In this document: in pieces, positions 45,401 to 55,136 of the stretch
Layout of the letters: each line of letters starts with the position of its first letter
Numbering within the stretch: position 1 is the first letter of the stretch
Origin: Ministeria vibrans ATCC 50519
Lineage: Eukaryota > Opisthokonta > Filasterea
Length of the DNA stretch: 64,000 nucleotides
Reading direction: 5' to 3'
Assembly (NCBI GenBank): GCA_943704425.1
Contig: CALSCP010000733.1
Coordinates: 47,040-111,039 of the forward strand
Notes under the pieces: generated by a model
Databases searched by the model: none
What the model saw: only the letters and a program-made list of their open reading frames with translations
Told to the model about the DNA's origin: nothing
Made by a program: the position numbers and the translations under genes

Positions 45401-48373
45401 CGTCTTTCATTGCGTCGCCTGCATCACAAGCAGTGGCCGCATCCACCACACTCGCGACCGTCAAGCGACACGTTCGCTCCATTCTTTTGTCCAACGCCGG
45501 TCGTTTTTTCACACCTGACGAACTTTGCAGTGAGTTTTCCACCGCCTCCCGTGGTGTTGACCTAAACGCAGTCGCCCTCGCTATGGGCTACGACTCCCTT
45601 CGCTCCTTCCTTCTCGATGGCCTTAGTGACCTCTTTGTGTACACCATGGGCGAAGACAAACGCGCGCGCTTTTCGGCCGCCGCCTCGTTCGGTCCTGTGC
45701 CCGTCGCCGGCGGCCCCGTGCCCACCATCAAGATCGAGCCGGCCATTCGTCTAGCGGCCATTGCCGCTCTCACCAGTGCCGGTCCGGCGGGCCTCGTGCA
45801 GTCGGATCTCATTCGTCGTTGTGAACTCCAGCGCAACACCTTTGCTAAGCTCGCCGCCAAGCACAACATTTCCATTCGCGAAGTCCTCCTGCGCTCCATG
45901 TGTGACATTATTGTTGTCAAGCAGGCGTCGCCCAACAAATGGTACTACATGCTCCGGTCTTCCGACCCCACCGCCTCCTCGGCGTCGTCGTCGACCACGT
46001 CAAATAGTGCTGCTCCCAAATCTAGCAAGGACGGCATGGCGCTGTCGCGTGACCACTTGCCCAAGGTGCCACCCGCCTACGATGTGAAATTGGTACTCGA
46101 CGAGTGCGATGCGCTTGTTCCTGAGAAACACGCCGTTGCCAGCGGTGTTTGTGCCATTGCGTGTCAGCTGGCACGTCTGTCCGGCTCCGAACACGACGAT
46201 GCCGAGGCGCGCATGCGCGTGTGCATGGTACAGGTGTTTGTCGAGGCAGTCGAGCCCGCTTATCCTTTGGCGTCCTGCTACCTCTTTGACGTGGTCGACT
46301 CGACCGACCTTGGGGCGGGTCTGTCCATACCTTTGCGTTCGCTCTGTGCCAACGAGGCTGTTGTCAAGGTGTTTCACAGCGCCGTCAACGTGGCCATTCC
46401 GCTTTTCTACCAGCTCAACGTCACTTTTAAGAATGTATTCGACACGGACGCCGCCGCTCAAATGATCCAGTCGCTGCGCAGTGCCGACGTTGTTGCAAGC
46501 ACGGCTGTGTCGGTGGCGAGCGCCGACAAGTGGCGTTCGGCTGTCAGTCTCAATTGCTTGGGTGTGCCGCTGAATAGCGCCCTCGACGACTGCGGATGTG
46601 CTCAGCAGACGAGACCCGGTAGTGCTGTCGTGGCCCAAGAGTCACCAGACTTTTGGCAGAGGCAGCGTCCCCTGACGACCATCATGGTCGAGGAGGCGTG
46701 CGGCAACGCCACGTCGCTTCTTCTCCTGTATCGTCACCAGCGAGTCCTCGTGCAACAAGCTGCCCTCGAGTCGCTCTCGCTCGTCTCGCACACCCGTGCT
46801 GGTACCTTTGTATCCTCGAGTTCGACGCGCGCCAAGGCAGTCCGACGTGTGCAGCAGACGTACTCGCAGCGCCGATTGCGCGCCTCTCGCTGGCAGTCGG
46901 TCGCGCCCTCGTCACCCGTGCCGGTGCGTCTCACGCAATGCATGCGATTTGGCTCTCGTTCGCAATTTGAGTTTCGAGCACCCGCGCCCACCGTCAACGT
47001 TCCCAAGACTGTGCCCTTTCCTCCCTCCCAACGCCCAACCATGTTTGGTGTGCCTCCTCTGAACAAGGATGTGGAATTTGAGGCGCTCCTTAATGTCCTG
47101 CCCAAGCGTGTTGAAGTTGCGTTGCGTCTTCATCGCGAACGTGTGACGCGCATTGTCTTTGACGTGACCGACGCTCACGTGATGCACATGTGCGACGGTA
47201 CAACCGTGCCTCTCACTTCGACCACGTTTGGAAGTGCTGCCGCGAGCTCGCTTGTCGTCGACGCCGTCCAGCTGCTGCAAAACGAGTACCAGCGCACGGG
47301 CGGTGATGCCTATAGTCTTTTCGCCTCCGACGACTCCGCATGGATCCCGAAAACTCTCCACCGTATCACCGTGACGCGCAACGACGCCGACGAGATCACT
47401 CAACTCATTTACCATGTGCGGCGCAGTGTCGCCGGCATTGCCGTGCTGCTGCAAGACCTCATTGCCGATCTCATTGTCACGCCGGCGCATCGCGCCGCCT
47501 CCATTGCCCCCAAGGCCTTTCTGGTGCTCGGAAGTGACTTGGAAGGTATCAATTTATATTCATAATAACATTATTATTATTATTTTTAGACTAATAATAA
47601 AAATATAATAATAATAATAATAATTATTATTATTATTTTTATTTTATCAGTAATATTCGTGACTGACTTTTTTTTTNNNNNNNNNNTTTTTTTGCAGCGC
47701 GAAGTGATTTGCTGCGTGAAATTGGACGGGAATTGATTGAGCGTCACCACAAGAATGTGGTTGTGCTGGATGCGTACTCGTTTGTTGGCGGTCATCCCAA
47801 TGTGCCGCATGCCTCAGTGCGCTCTGCTCGTCGTGTCGCCGTCAAAGACCCCAAACATCTCGTACTTTCAAACGTCTTTTCTATTGTGACGAGCACCAAT
47901 CATAACATTGCTATTCTTTATTGTTTTTCTTAATGTGCTAGTCTACGGCAATTATGGACACGGCACGCAATTTCCGAGGAGACGTGATGATTGTGGACGA
48001 GATTATGTGTGAAGCGGACGCGCGAGCTCTTGTGAGTGTGATTCAGCAGGGAGTGGCGGTGGTGGCAACGGTGGGTGTCCATAGTCTGGCACAGCTTTTG
48101 TCGGCGCCCGGGCAGGGGGTGCGTGCGCTTATTGGCGATGTGGACGTGACGGCGTCGTCGGCAAGCAAGACACTGCATCGTCTGCACACGCCCGCTGTGT
48201 CCGCGGCCGTCGAGGTGCTCGACTACAACAACTACAGGGTGCACACGGACGTGCTGCGCTCTGTCGAGGAGATTATTCAGGGCCGCGAAGTGCCCGTCCA
48301 GACACGCTGGTCTCCCTCTCCCACCGGCAACCCCTCCTACGTCCAGTTTGCAACGCCCGACGCCGCATTATGA
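42471..48373 (+). CDS. LOTUS-like / dead exonuclease / SpoIIIAA-Ycf45-type protein, 1840 aa
   Basis: This is a probable RNA-associated scaffold. Exons are 42471-42654, 42803-47545, 47698-47861 and 47942-48373; all joins keep frame. ATG 42471 is preferred because only its frame splices correctly into exon 2. An acidic 25-aa duplication opens the protein. Winged-helix or LOTUS-like modules follow at about 670-1115 (for example MGYDSLRSFLLDGLSDLFVY). At about 1154-1375 an EXD1/Egalitarian-type 3'-5' exonuclease fold keeps KVFH and NVFDTDAA, but the DxE position reads ACQL and the second Asp is gone. The last 360 residues match SpoIIIAA/Ycf45 ATPases: VPHASVRSARRV, then Walker B VMIVDEI, then the C-terminal NNYRVHTDVLRSVEEIIQG. 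The Walker A site reads GSDLEARS instead of GxxGxGKT. Both enzymatic sites therefore look inactive. The domain calls are by pattern; the LOTUS call is the weakest. Confidence 0.8.
42941..43084 (+). repeat. 75-bp coding tandem duplication
   Basis: Two nearly identical copies, about 67 bp of them exact, each encode IAAGIVDDLLDGLGAEDGEE plus linker. The predicted peptide is a short amphipathic helix (VDDLLDGL) in an acidic disordered region near the N-terminus. Near-identity at DNA level indicates a recent duplication. Confidence 0.9.
47546..47697 (+). other. Intron with N gap, splits the P-loop region
   Basis: The donor is GTATCA and the acceptor TTTGCAG. It is AT-rich with AAT repeats, and ten N stand at 47677-47686 inside a poly-T tract before the acceptor. 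The intron falls within the degraded Walker A segment (GSDLE / ARSDLLRE). The N run does not touch coding bases in this model. Confidence 0.7.
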
Positions 48374-48488
48374 GAAAAATTGTAGTACAATTCGGATTGT
48401 GTTTATTTTTCATAAATGTGTGGTGCACTTTATTACAATTGGTTTGTCCGACGTCGCAGTATAAGAAAGACTGTAGTAAAATTCGGAC
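48364..48488. repeat. Imperfect 34-bp direct repeat at convergent 3' ends
   Basis: Copies at 48364-48397 and 48455-48488 agree at about 28 of 34 positions and share TGTAGTAnAATTCGGA. They fill most of the 123 bp between the stop codons of two converging genes, the first overlapping the plus-strand stop. Paired 3'-end processing signals or a mobile-element footprint are possible; neither is shown. Confidence 0.55.
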
Positions 48489-48496
48489 ATGGTGCG

Positions 48497-50149
48497 TCAA
48501 CAAGCGACACCCCACTGAGGCTTCGGGCTGGTCCAAGCAGTTGTGCCTGTGTCAAACAAGTCGGGCTTCGACGCAAAGCGGGTGACGCACCAGGCCGACA
48601 AGTCGTGGTTAAACTGCGATGCATTGGCGAGCATCTGCGTCAAATCATCACCCTACGTCCATTTTCGTTGCAGTGGCATGCGCATCGAGTGTTCATCATA
48701 CCGACCGCACGTCCCATCCGCTAATGTCACGATTAAAGCTCGCCGCTTTATAAAAGGTACTTGCAAAGGTGATCACCTACGAAGAGAAAGAGAAGAGAGG
48801 GAGTTCAGCGAGAGAGGTCGCGAGCGATACGGACAACTGACACTCTGTGTGTTCCAAGACTCAACGGATCCATTGAAGTTGGTAGCGCCAGAAAACATAG
48901 AGCCAAGATCAGTCGCCTACATGTGAATGTGTGTAATGATCTTGAGGCATACGAATGCGAGACAGTTGTACCTGAGACATATCCCACGTGTGCAGATCGC
49001 CATTAAATTGCTCGGCATTCTCAAACATGGAGCGGAAGGAGAGTGGCCCCGCGACCGACCACTGGTGGAGGTCGGTCTGGTTGAAGACGGCGCAGTCGCG
49101 AAAAGTAGAGTGAAAGCTTGTCACTTGCGAGACTTTCCACGAGCCGACAGGATGATTGAATTTGCGGCAGCTACGGAATGTCGAGCGCAGTGTTGTCACC
49201 TGAATAAAGAAAAATAAATATAAATTAATAGCATGTGAAGATAAAATGAGAAATGGGTCCCTGTCCAAGTAGGCAAGTACCAAAGAGAAAGGAAGAAGAC
49301 CTGGAAGACAAACAAACAAAAAAGTGTGTTAATACCTTTCGTGTGTCCCAATCTGCCAGATTCTGATTGAAACTTTCCGAGTTTTCAAAGGTCTCCTCGA
49401 GCGAAGTAATCTAGAAAGGTAGTGCACAGACGATCAGACGAGCACATCAGCGGTGGCGTGCGTTGCACCTGCGACACATCCCACGCATTGAGGTTGCCTT
49501 CCACTCCAATGCCCGTGTGTTTGAATGAGCGGTACAGCGTCGTGACGCCTGCAAGATTGAGTCGGTCTGTCGCAAGGATGCGCATGAAGAAACACCCCCA
49601 GAAGTGCTCGCCGCCGTCCCCTAGACGAAGAGGACCCCACTGATCAACCGATATGAGCTTCAGTCGGTCTCCGCCGCTGGAGAAGCGCCATCCTTCAATG
49701 GTCCCGTTGATTCGAATGGTGTACGAATTGGGCGAAGGAAAGATGTGCAGCGATTGATTGAAGTGCGTCACGCGCACGACGGGGCTTCCGTCGCCAAAGT
49801 CCACGTCAAAGTCGTATGTGCCGTTTGCGTGCAGCGGAAGCTGGATCGAGCGCGAGTCGGATGCGCCTGTGTTGTCCGTTGTCCACGTCGATATGAAGTG
49901 CGTTGCGTCCGGCTCTGGCGGCGTCTCCAGCGCCGCAACGCGCGCCTCAATCGCCGCAAGACGGTTGGTGAGCGCCGACTCGGTCAACACCGCTGCGTTG
50001 TTGACGTAGAGACCCCCGGTGACGGCTACACGGCCCGCCGAGATCAGCAGATCGCCGTGCGCCGTCGACGCCACAAACGGATCGTCGTCAGCGCACGCCA
50101 ACCCCAGTGTGTGTGCCACTAGAAGTACAAACACCGTTGACACGTGCAT
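48497..50149 (-). CDS. Secreted DUF285/BspA-type repeat protein, 429 aa
   Basis: This is a probable cell-surface or secreted adhesive protein. Minus-strand exons are 50149-49469, 49410-49336, 49199-48972, 48916-48842, 48776-48702 and 48652-48497; every intron is phase 0. A signal peptide (MHVSTVFVLLVAHTLGLACA) leads into a short stalk with heptad-like NRLAAIEARVAALE. A beta-rich domain follows, with DVDFGDGS and IEGWRF, typical of the N-terminus of DUF285 proteins. The rest is DUF285 repeats of about 25 residues (MFxxAxxFNxxLxxWDxxx). Three exons of exactly 75 bp each encode one repeat. The final exon ends with a Cys-containing cap (SAWCVTRF...WGVAC). It lies 148 bp downstream of a longer relative on the same strand. 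The family is best known from bacterial surface proteins and from patchy protist lineages. Confidence 0.85.
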
Positions 50150-50297
50150 ATCGAACTGCAGTTGAAGAAACTAAATAAAAATTAATTAGAAAAAATAGTA
50201 TTGATCAGTGAGTGAGTGTCATCGAAAGTATTCGTGATCATAAATATCATCACAGTAAAATAATTATAGTATTTCAAAATAAACACAGTCATAGTCT

Positions 50298-51029
50298 TTA
50301 CGTATCACACCCTGCAAAACTCGGCTGTGCCAAAGTCCAACTGGACGCACCGCTTGAAAACGAATTCGGCTTCGAGCTGATGAGCGGGAAACACCAAGCG
50401 CCAAGGTCCCTATTGAACGACGTTGCATCCTGGAACATGCCAGACGCATACTCCACCGTGACTGGGCGCCAGCTGGAGATGTCCCCGTTAAACGCATAGG
50501 CAGCATAAAACATGGACACAGTCCACTTGGCACTGCTGGGCTTCCATGCACTCAGCCCGTTACCAACATACGCCGTTGCTCTGTTGAAGATGTTGGAGAA
50601 GTCCCGCACATTACTCACATCCCACTGGGATAAATTCCCATTGAACACCGCATTGTTATAGAATAGCTGTATCATATCAGTCGCGCTAACAGAAGGAATA
50701 GAAAGCGTGAGAGAGGCACAGACATATTAGACAGACAGATAGACAGACAGAGTGTAAGAGATATTCGTTTGATTCTTACGCAGAGACATTCCACTGTGAG
50801 ATATCGCCATCAAACAGGCTACTTGCAAACACCTGCGACATGCGCCACACGGAACGAGTGTTCCATGTGCTTACAATGGGATTGCCCGCATTGTAGAACA
50901 GCCGGTTCATGTCCAATACTAAACCAACAACAGAAACAAACACAATCATAAGATGTAATAATAATAATAACAAGACGTAATAATAATAATAATAATAACA
51001 ACAACAACAACAACAACAACAACAATAAC

Positions 51030-51091
<62 letters not shown>

Positions 51092-52304
51092 CAACAACAA
51101 TAATAATAATAATAATAATAATAATCATAATAATAATTATTATTATTCTTATTATTATTATTAGTTAGTTAGAAAATCGGATTTGTCTTGTTGTCTTTCA
51201 CCATTTGACACGTCCCACTGGCTCAGGTCACCCGAGAAGGGAGTATCCTGGAAGGTGCGCTGCATGTTCGTGACCTGCCGCACATCCCACCCAGACAGGT
51301 CGACTGCGCCATCAAACGACGACCCGTCAAACGTCGAAAAGAGCGAAGTCACACTGCACACGTAAGCAAATGGAGCGATTGGGTTTAGTAGCACACGCAC
51401 ACATACATACACATTTATATATATATACAGAGAGACACAGTATGAAGCACACGTGATGAACACAGATTGATTGAGTGCACTCACTCACACAATCAATCTA
51501 TCACTTTACTCACGAATCACTCACTCATACTCACACAGTACTTCGCACTCACACACACTTGTTCACTCACCTTGACGTATTCCACGACGACACATCTCCG
51601 TTGAAGACCGATGCGCTCTTAAACACTTTTTCAAGGGATCTCACGCCACCAATGCGGAAACTCGCCAGAGACGAGTCAAAAACTGACGCACCCTCAAACA
51701 TGCTGGTCATTTGCTGGAGACTATCCGTCTCCCACTGCGACAGATCATCATCAAAACTGCTTGCCAAGTGGAACATTCCTCTCATCGACACAACCCTACG
51801 AACACCAATGAAATTACGGAGTAGTGCTATATCAGCTGACAAGGCTCTCTTTCTCGCTCTCGACTCTCACCTCTTGACATTCCACTGCGCGACTCCCGAC
51901 TGAATTCCCGAATTTTGGAACATCTCTTGCATGTCCGTCACCTGAAAAAGAAAGAGTTTGAGATGAGCAATACCGATGAGCATCATAATTGATTCGATGT
52001 TCGATGACCTGTGCCGTGTCCCAGCAGTTCATCGGCTGATTGTACTGTGTGGCACTGTCAAACATTCCCTTCATACTCACAACGCTATCAACACAATTGT
52101 CAGCTCAGAACACACATACACTGACATTGGCATTTTCTTTCTTCTTTTTCTTACTTGGCAGTGTTAAACGAGCACAACATCTGGTTAAAAACTCCCGCTC
52201 CGGAAAAGAGCTCTTCTATTGTGGTTACTCTGCAGACACAACATGAGACAATACACAGACACACATACAGATCGATTAAACACATACACAATGGACACAA
52301 AATT

Positions 52305-52390
<86 letters not shown>

Positions 52391-54025
52391 CTTCCACACA
52401 ACACAATATATAGTGTATACTGGATGGTATTAAAGGGCACCGTCGCATTGAAAACAGCGGCGTTCTTCAGCATGGCCTTCATCGACTGGCACGACTGCAG
52501 TTCCCAACCTCCCAGATCCACATTGAAGCGCGATCTTGGAGTTTTCACGGAAAACATTGCAAACTGACCGCCAGTAAGAACATCCTCAATGAGCCCCTCA
52601 AAGATACTGGCAACAGACCTGACATGGCGCACGTCCCACATCGCAAGCGACGCAGCCGAGTCGAGCGGCGCATGACGAAACGCGCATGATAAATTGGCTG
52701 GAATATTTGTCAGTGCCTGCGGATCCGAAATCACATCGAGATGTGTGCATCCGTCAAAATAACCTCCACTCTCGCCAAGACGCAGTGCTGTGCCCCACTG
52801 CACAATATCAGTGAGCACCGGCGCATCTGCATTCCCTTGAAACGCCCAACCCTCCAGGGTACCCTGCGTCACCACCGTGAACACGTCGCCTGTGCCCGTG
52901 CCATACACATGCGTCGCTCGCGTATCGTTCCACGACGTCACCGTGTCCGACATGCCGTCACCCCACTGGACTGTGAACGAGTACACTGCGCCTGCCTGTG
53001 CCACAAGTGGGAGACGCACAGTCCGTGGCGTCGCTGCGTACGTCACGTTCCACACTGTCACAAAGGCATCGGACGGATACGGCAGTGCCGTCGCGCATTC
53101 TGCACCGCCAAAGTCTGCCGTGCACGCACACGAATAGCTCAAAATGGTGTTGCTGCCCACCACATTCGAACACGTTCCGTTGTTCAGGCACGGATTGCTC
53201 GCACACTAGGTAGACAAAACGATCAGTAGTTATCATGTCTCTCCTTGTGGTTTTCCCATACCGGATCAACCTCGGTGCATGTTGTCCCAGTGTATCCTGC
53301 TGGACAGGTGCACCGAAAGGTAGTGCTTTCATTTGCTGCGATCTCGGAACACACTGCGCCCTGACTGCACGGCGAGCTCCCGCACTGCAGACGACCAGAA
53401 GAAGCACAAACAAAGAAGAACACGTCAGCTACTACACAGACCAACCATCATGCTGTAGACAAGAGTCGTCTTACGACATCCATTTCCTGACAGCGCACTC
53501 CAGAATAGAGTGGAGGGCAGGAGCAGTTGAACGAGTGCCAGTTGTCAGAGGAGCAGACGCCACTGTGGAGACACGGCGACGAGTCGCACGCCGTAATTGC
53601 TTGGCAACTGCAGCTCGATAGCTGTGACTCCAGAAGCACCACACGCGCCGAGAGCTGCGTCGTTTGGTGAAGGACAAAGAGCAAAATATAAAACAAACAA
53701 AGAAGCAAACAAAACATTGTCGTTATGTTATGGTGTTGCCACAATTTGGTCGTACGTCGGCCGAAACGGCGAGTAGCTGCTGGATTTGCTGCGCAGTTAT
53801 CACCACGTCACCAAGACGCAACGTGTTCGGCGTAAGCTCGGCCGTTTGCGACTGGGGATCGCTGCGTTGAGTGTGGTTGCGCGGAATGAGTTTCAACGAA
53901 TCCGCTCGCACCACCGTCGAATCCGAATCACGCGCCACCAACACTGTGCCGGGGGTCGACAATGACCCAGACCACTCTTGGCCACGGCTGAAGGCGAACA
54001 GGGTAAACACCAATAAAATCTTCAT
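50298..54025 (-). CDS. Secreted EGF-DUF285 repeat protein, 827 aa
   Basis: This is a probable secreted or surface adhesion protein. Minus-strand exons are 54025-53756, 53654-53475, 53384-53262, 53205-52421, 52229-52155, 52084-52009, 51941-51871, 51795-51571, 51353-51202, 50918-50780 and 50685-50298; they sum to an exact frame. A signal peptide (MKILLVFTLFAFSRG) is followed by a helical stalk (QQIQQLLAVSADLSARVVLL). Three six-Cys EGF modules follow, the first two on their own phase 0-0 exons (CDSSPC..., CGSSPC..., CASNPC...). A PKD-like domain with VQWGDGMSD leads into about nine DUF285 repeats. Nearly all downstream introns cut the repeats at one position, just after the WDxxx segment. The end (FAGCDT) resembles the cap of the gene at 48497. 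Introns hold long CA and AAT microsatellites. The model is strong; the ligand is unknown. Confidence 0.85.
50956..51164. repeat. (AAT)n/(AAC)n microsatellite in intron
   Basis: About 200 bp of TAA/CAA trinucleotide units lie within the intron between 51201 and 50919 of the EGF-DUF285 gene. The poly-Leu or poly-Ile frames that cross it are artefacts. Confidence 0.9.
52308..52389. repeat. (CA)41 microsatellite in intron
   Basis: A pure CA dinucleotide run of about 82 bp lies inside the intron between 52420 and 52230 of the EGF-DUF285 gene. It is likely polymorphic. Confidence 0.95.
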
Positions 54026-54034
54026 ACGAAAAAG

Positions 54035-54099
<65 letters not shown>

Positions 54100-54157
54100 T
54101 ATTATTGGAAATGTCTCCTTCTGACTTCTACTAAAAATAATTTTTTTATTTTTGAGT
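54026..54157. promoter_or_regulatory. Divergent promoter with (AAT)n
   Basis: The region is 132 bp between the starts of the EGF-DUF285 gene (-) and the coiled-coil gene (+). More than half of it is an AAT trinucleotide array (54035-54106), leaving little unique sequence for promoter elements. Confidence 0.6.
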
Positions 54158-55057
54158 ATGTCTCGGAGGGGACACCAGCACGGTCCTGGTAGCTTGGGGC
54201 AAGGTGATTCAGGTCTCGAAATACTGCGATTTCGTGCAGTCCTGTGCTCATATCTTTCTCACGTAGACTTGAAGCTTCCTCGAATCGAGAAACGCCGCTA
54301 CTCAACCTCGCTGATTGCCACTTCAAAATCACTTCCACCCCCACGTCTATTGCCCCATGAGAGACCGCCCCCACGACCCAGGTTTTACAAATCGCCGCGA
54401 GAGGTTTCCTTGGCAACGCAACTTGCCTCCAAGCAAACGCGCTTGGTTGAACTCGAACAGCGACGCCTGTCGCTTCTGCAAGACTGTGATGACTTGCGAG
54501 TGCTCATCGACGAAATAGACGAACAGCTGAGTGCACGCGTCAGCGCCATTGCCACTCGTGAGGATCACGTTCGTCGCGAGGCAGCGCTGGTAATTGACAG
54601 GTTACGTCGTGAACGTGCCGCAGTGCGACAGGCGTGCGAAGAGGAAAGGCGTCTGCTCGAAAGAGACATTGAACAAACGTCGAACAACATTTGCTCGTCA
54701 AATGCACAGCTACGAGCCCTTCAGGCGGAATGGGACGAACTAGTCGACTATCGCGACCGACTCCAATATATTCTTGCAGACCAAATAGAGCAACTGAAAA
54801 AAGACGAAAGTGCACAAATACGACGTCACGAGTACTCGCTCAAGCGTCTCCACGAGCAATTCCAGCATGTCCGCGACCAGATTGAAGCAAGCACGCGTGA
54901 AACTGTTCAAAGGCGCGCCAAAGCCCTTGCGGAACGACTGGCCGACGCACTCCACCCTGACTACCACCGCATGGCCGCGCACAGCGCCCGCATGCAGCGT
55001 GAACTCACTCAGCACAAACAGCTTGCACTCCAATTGCATAACACACAATCATCTTAA
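54158..55057 (+). CDS. Coiled-coil protein, 299 aa
   Basis: The frame is single and intronless from ATG 54158 to TAA at 55055-55057. After a basic, Pro-rich head (PPPRLLPHERPPPRPR, about residues 60-75) it is almost entirely predicted coiled coil, rich in Glu, Arg, Gln and Leu (for example LVELEQRRLSLLQDCDDL and DELVDYRDRLQYILADQIEQL). The LxxEWDELVDYRDRL segment resembles the C20orf96/DUF4618 type of coiled-coil protein. That resemblance is weak, since coiled coils converge. A cytoskeletal or ciliary role is possible but not shown. It is read divergently from the EGF-DUF285 gene and converges on the glycosyltransferase gene at 55137. Confidence 0.7.
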   Translation: MSRRGHQHGPGSLGQGDSGLEILRFRAVLCSYLSHVDLKLPRIEKRRYSTSLIATSKSLPPPRLLPHERPPPRPRFYKSPREVSLATQLASKQTRLVELEQRRLSLLQDCDDLRVLIDEIDEQLSARVSAIATREDHVRREAALVIDRLRRERAAVRQACEEERRLLERDIEQTSNNICSSNAQLRALQAEWDELVDYRDRLQYILADQIEQLKKDESAQIRRHEYSLKRLHEQFQHVRDQIEASTRETVQRRAKALAERLADALHPDYHRMAAHSARMQRELTQHKQLALQLHNTQSS

Positions 55058-55136
55058 AATCAATACGTCTTACACCATAATGATAATAAAATATATATTT
55101 TTATTAATTTTATAATAATACTAATAATAATAATAA

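Noticed and set aside
47060-48373. SpoIIIAA/Ycf45-like segment as plastid or bacterial DNA insertion
   Set aside because: It is split by two spliceosomal-type introns and joined in frame to a long eukaryotic N-terminal region.
50819-51128. Poly-Leu and poly-Ile open frames
   Set aside because: They are translations of an intronic AAT/AAC microsatellite.
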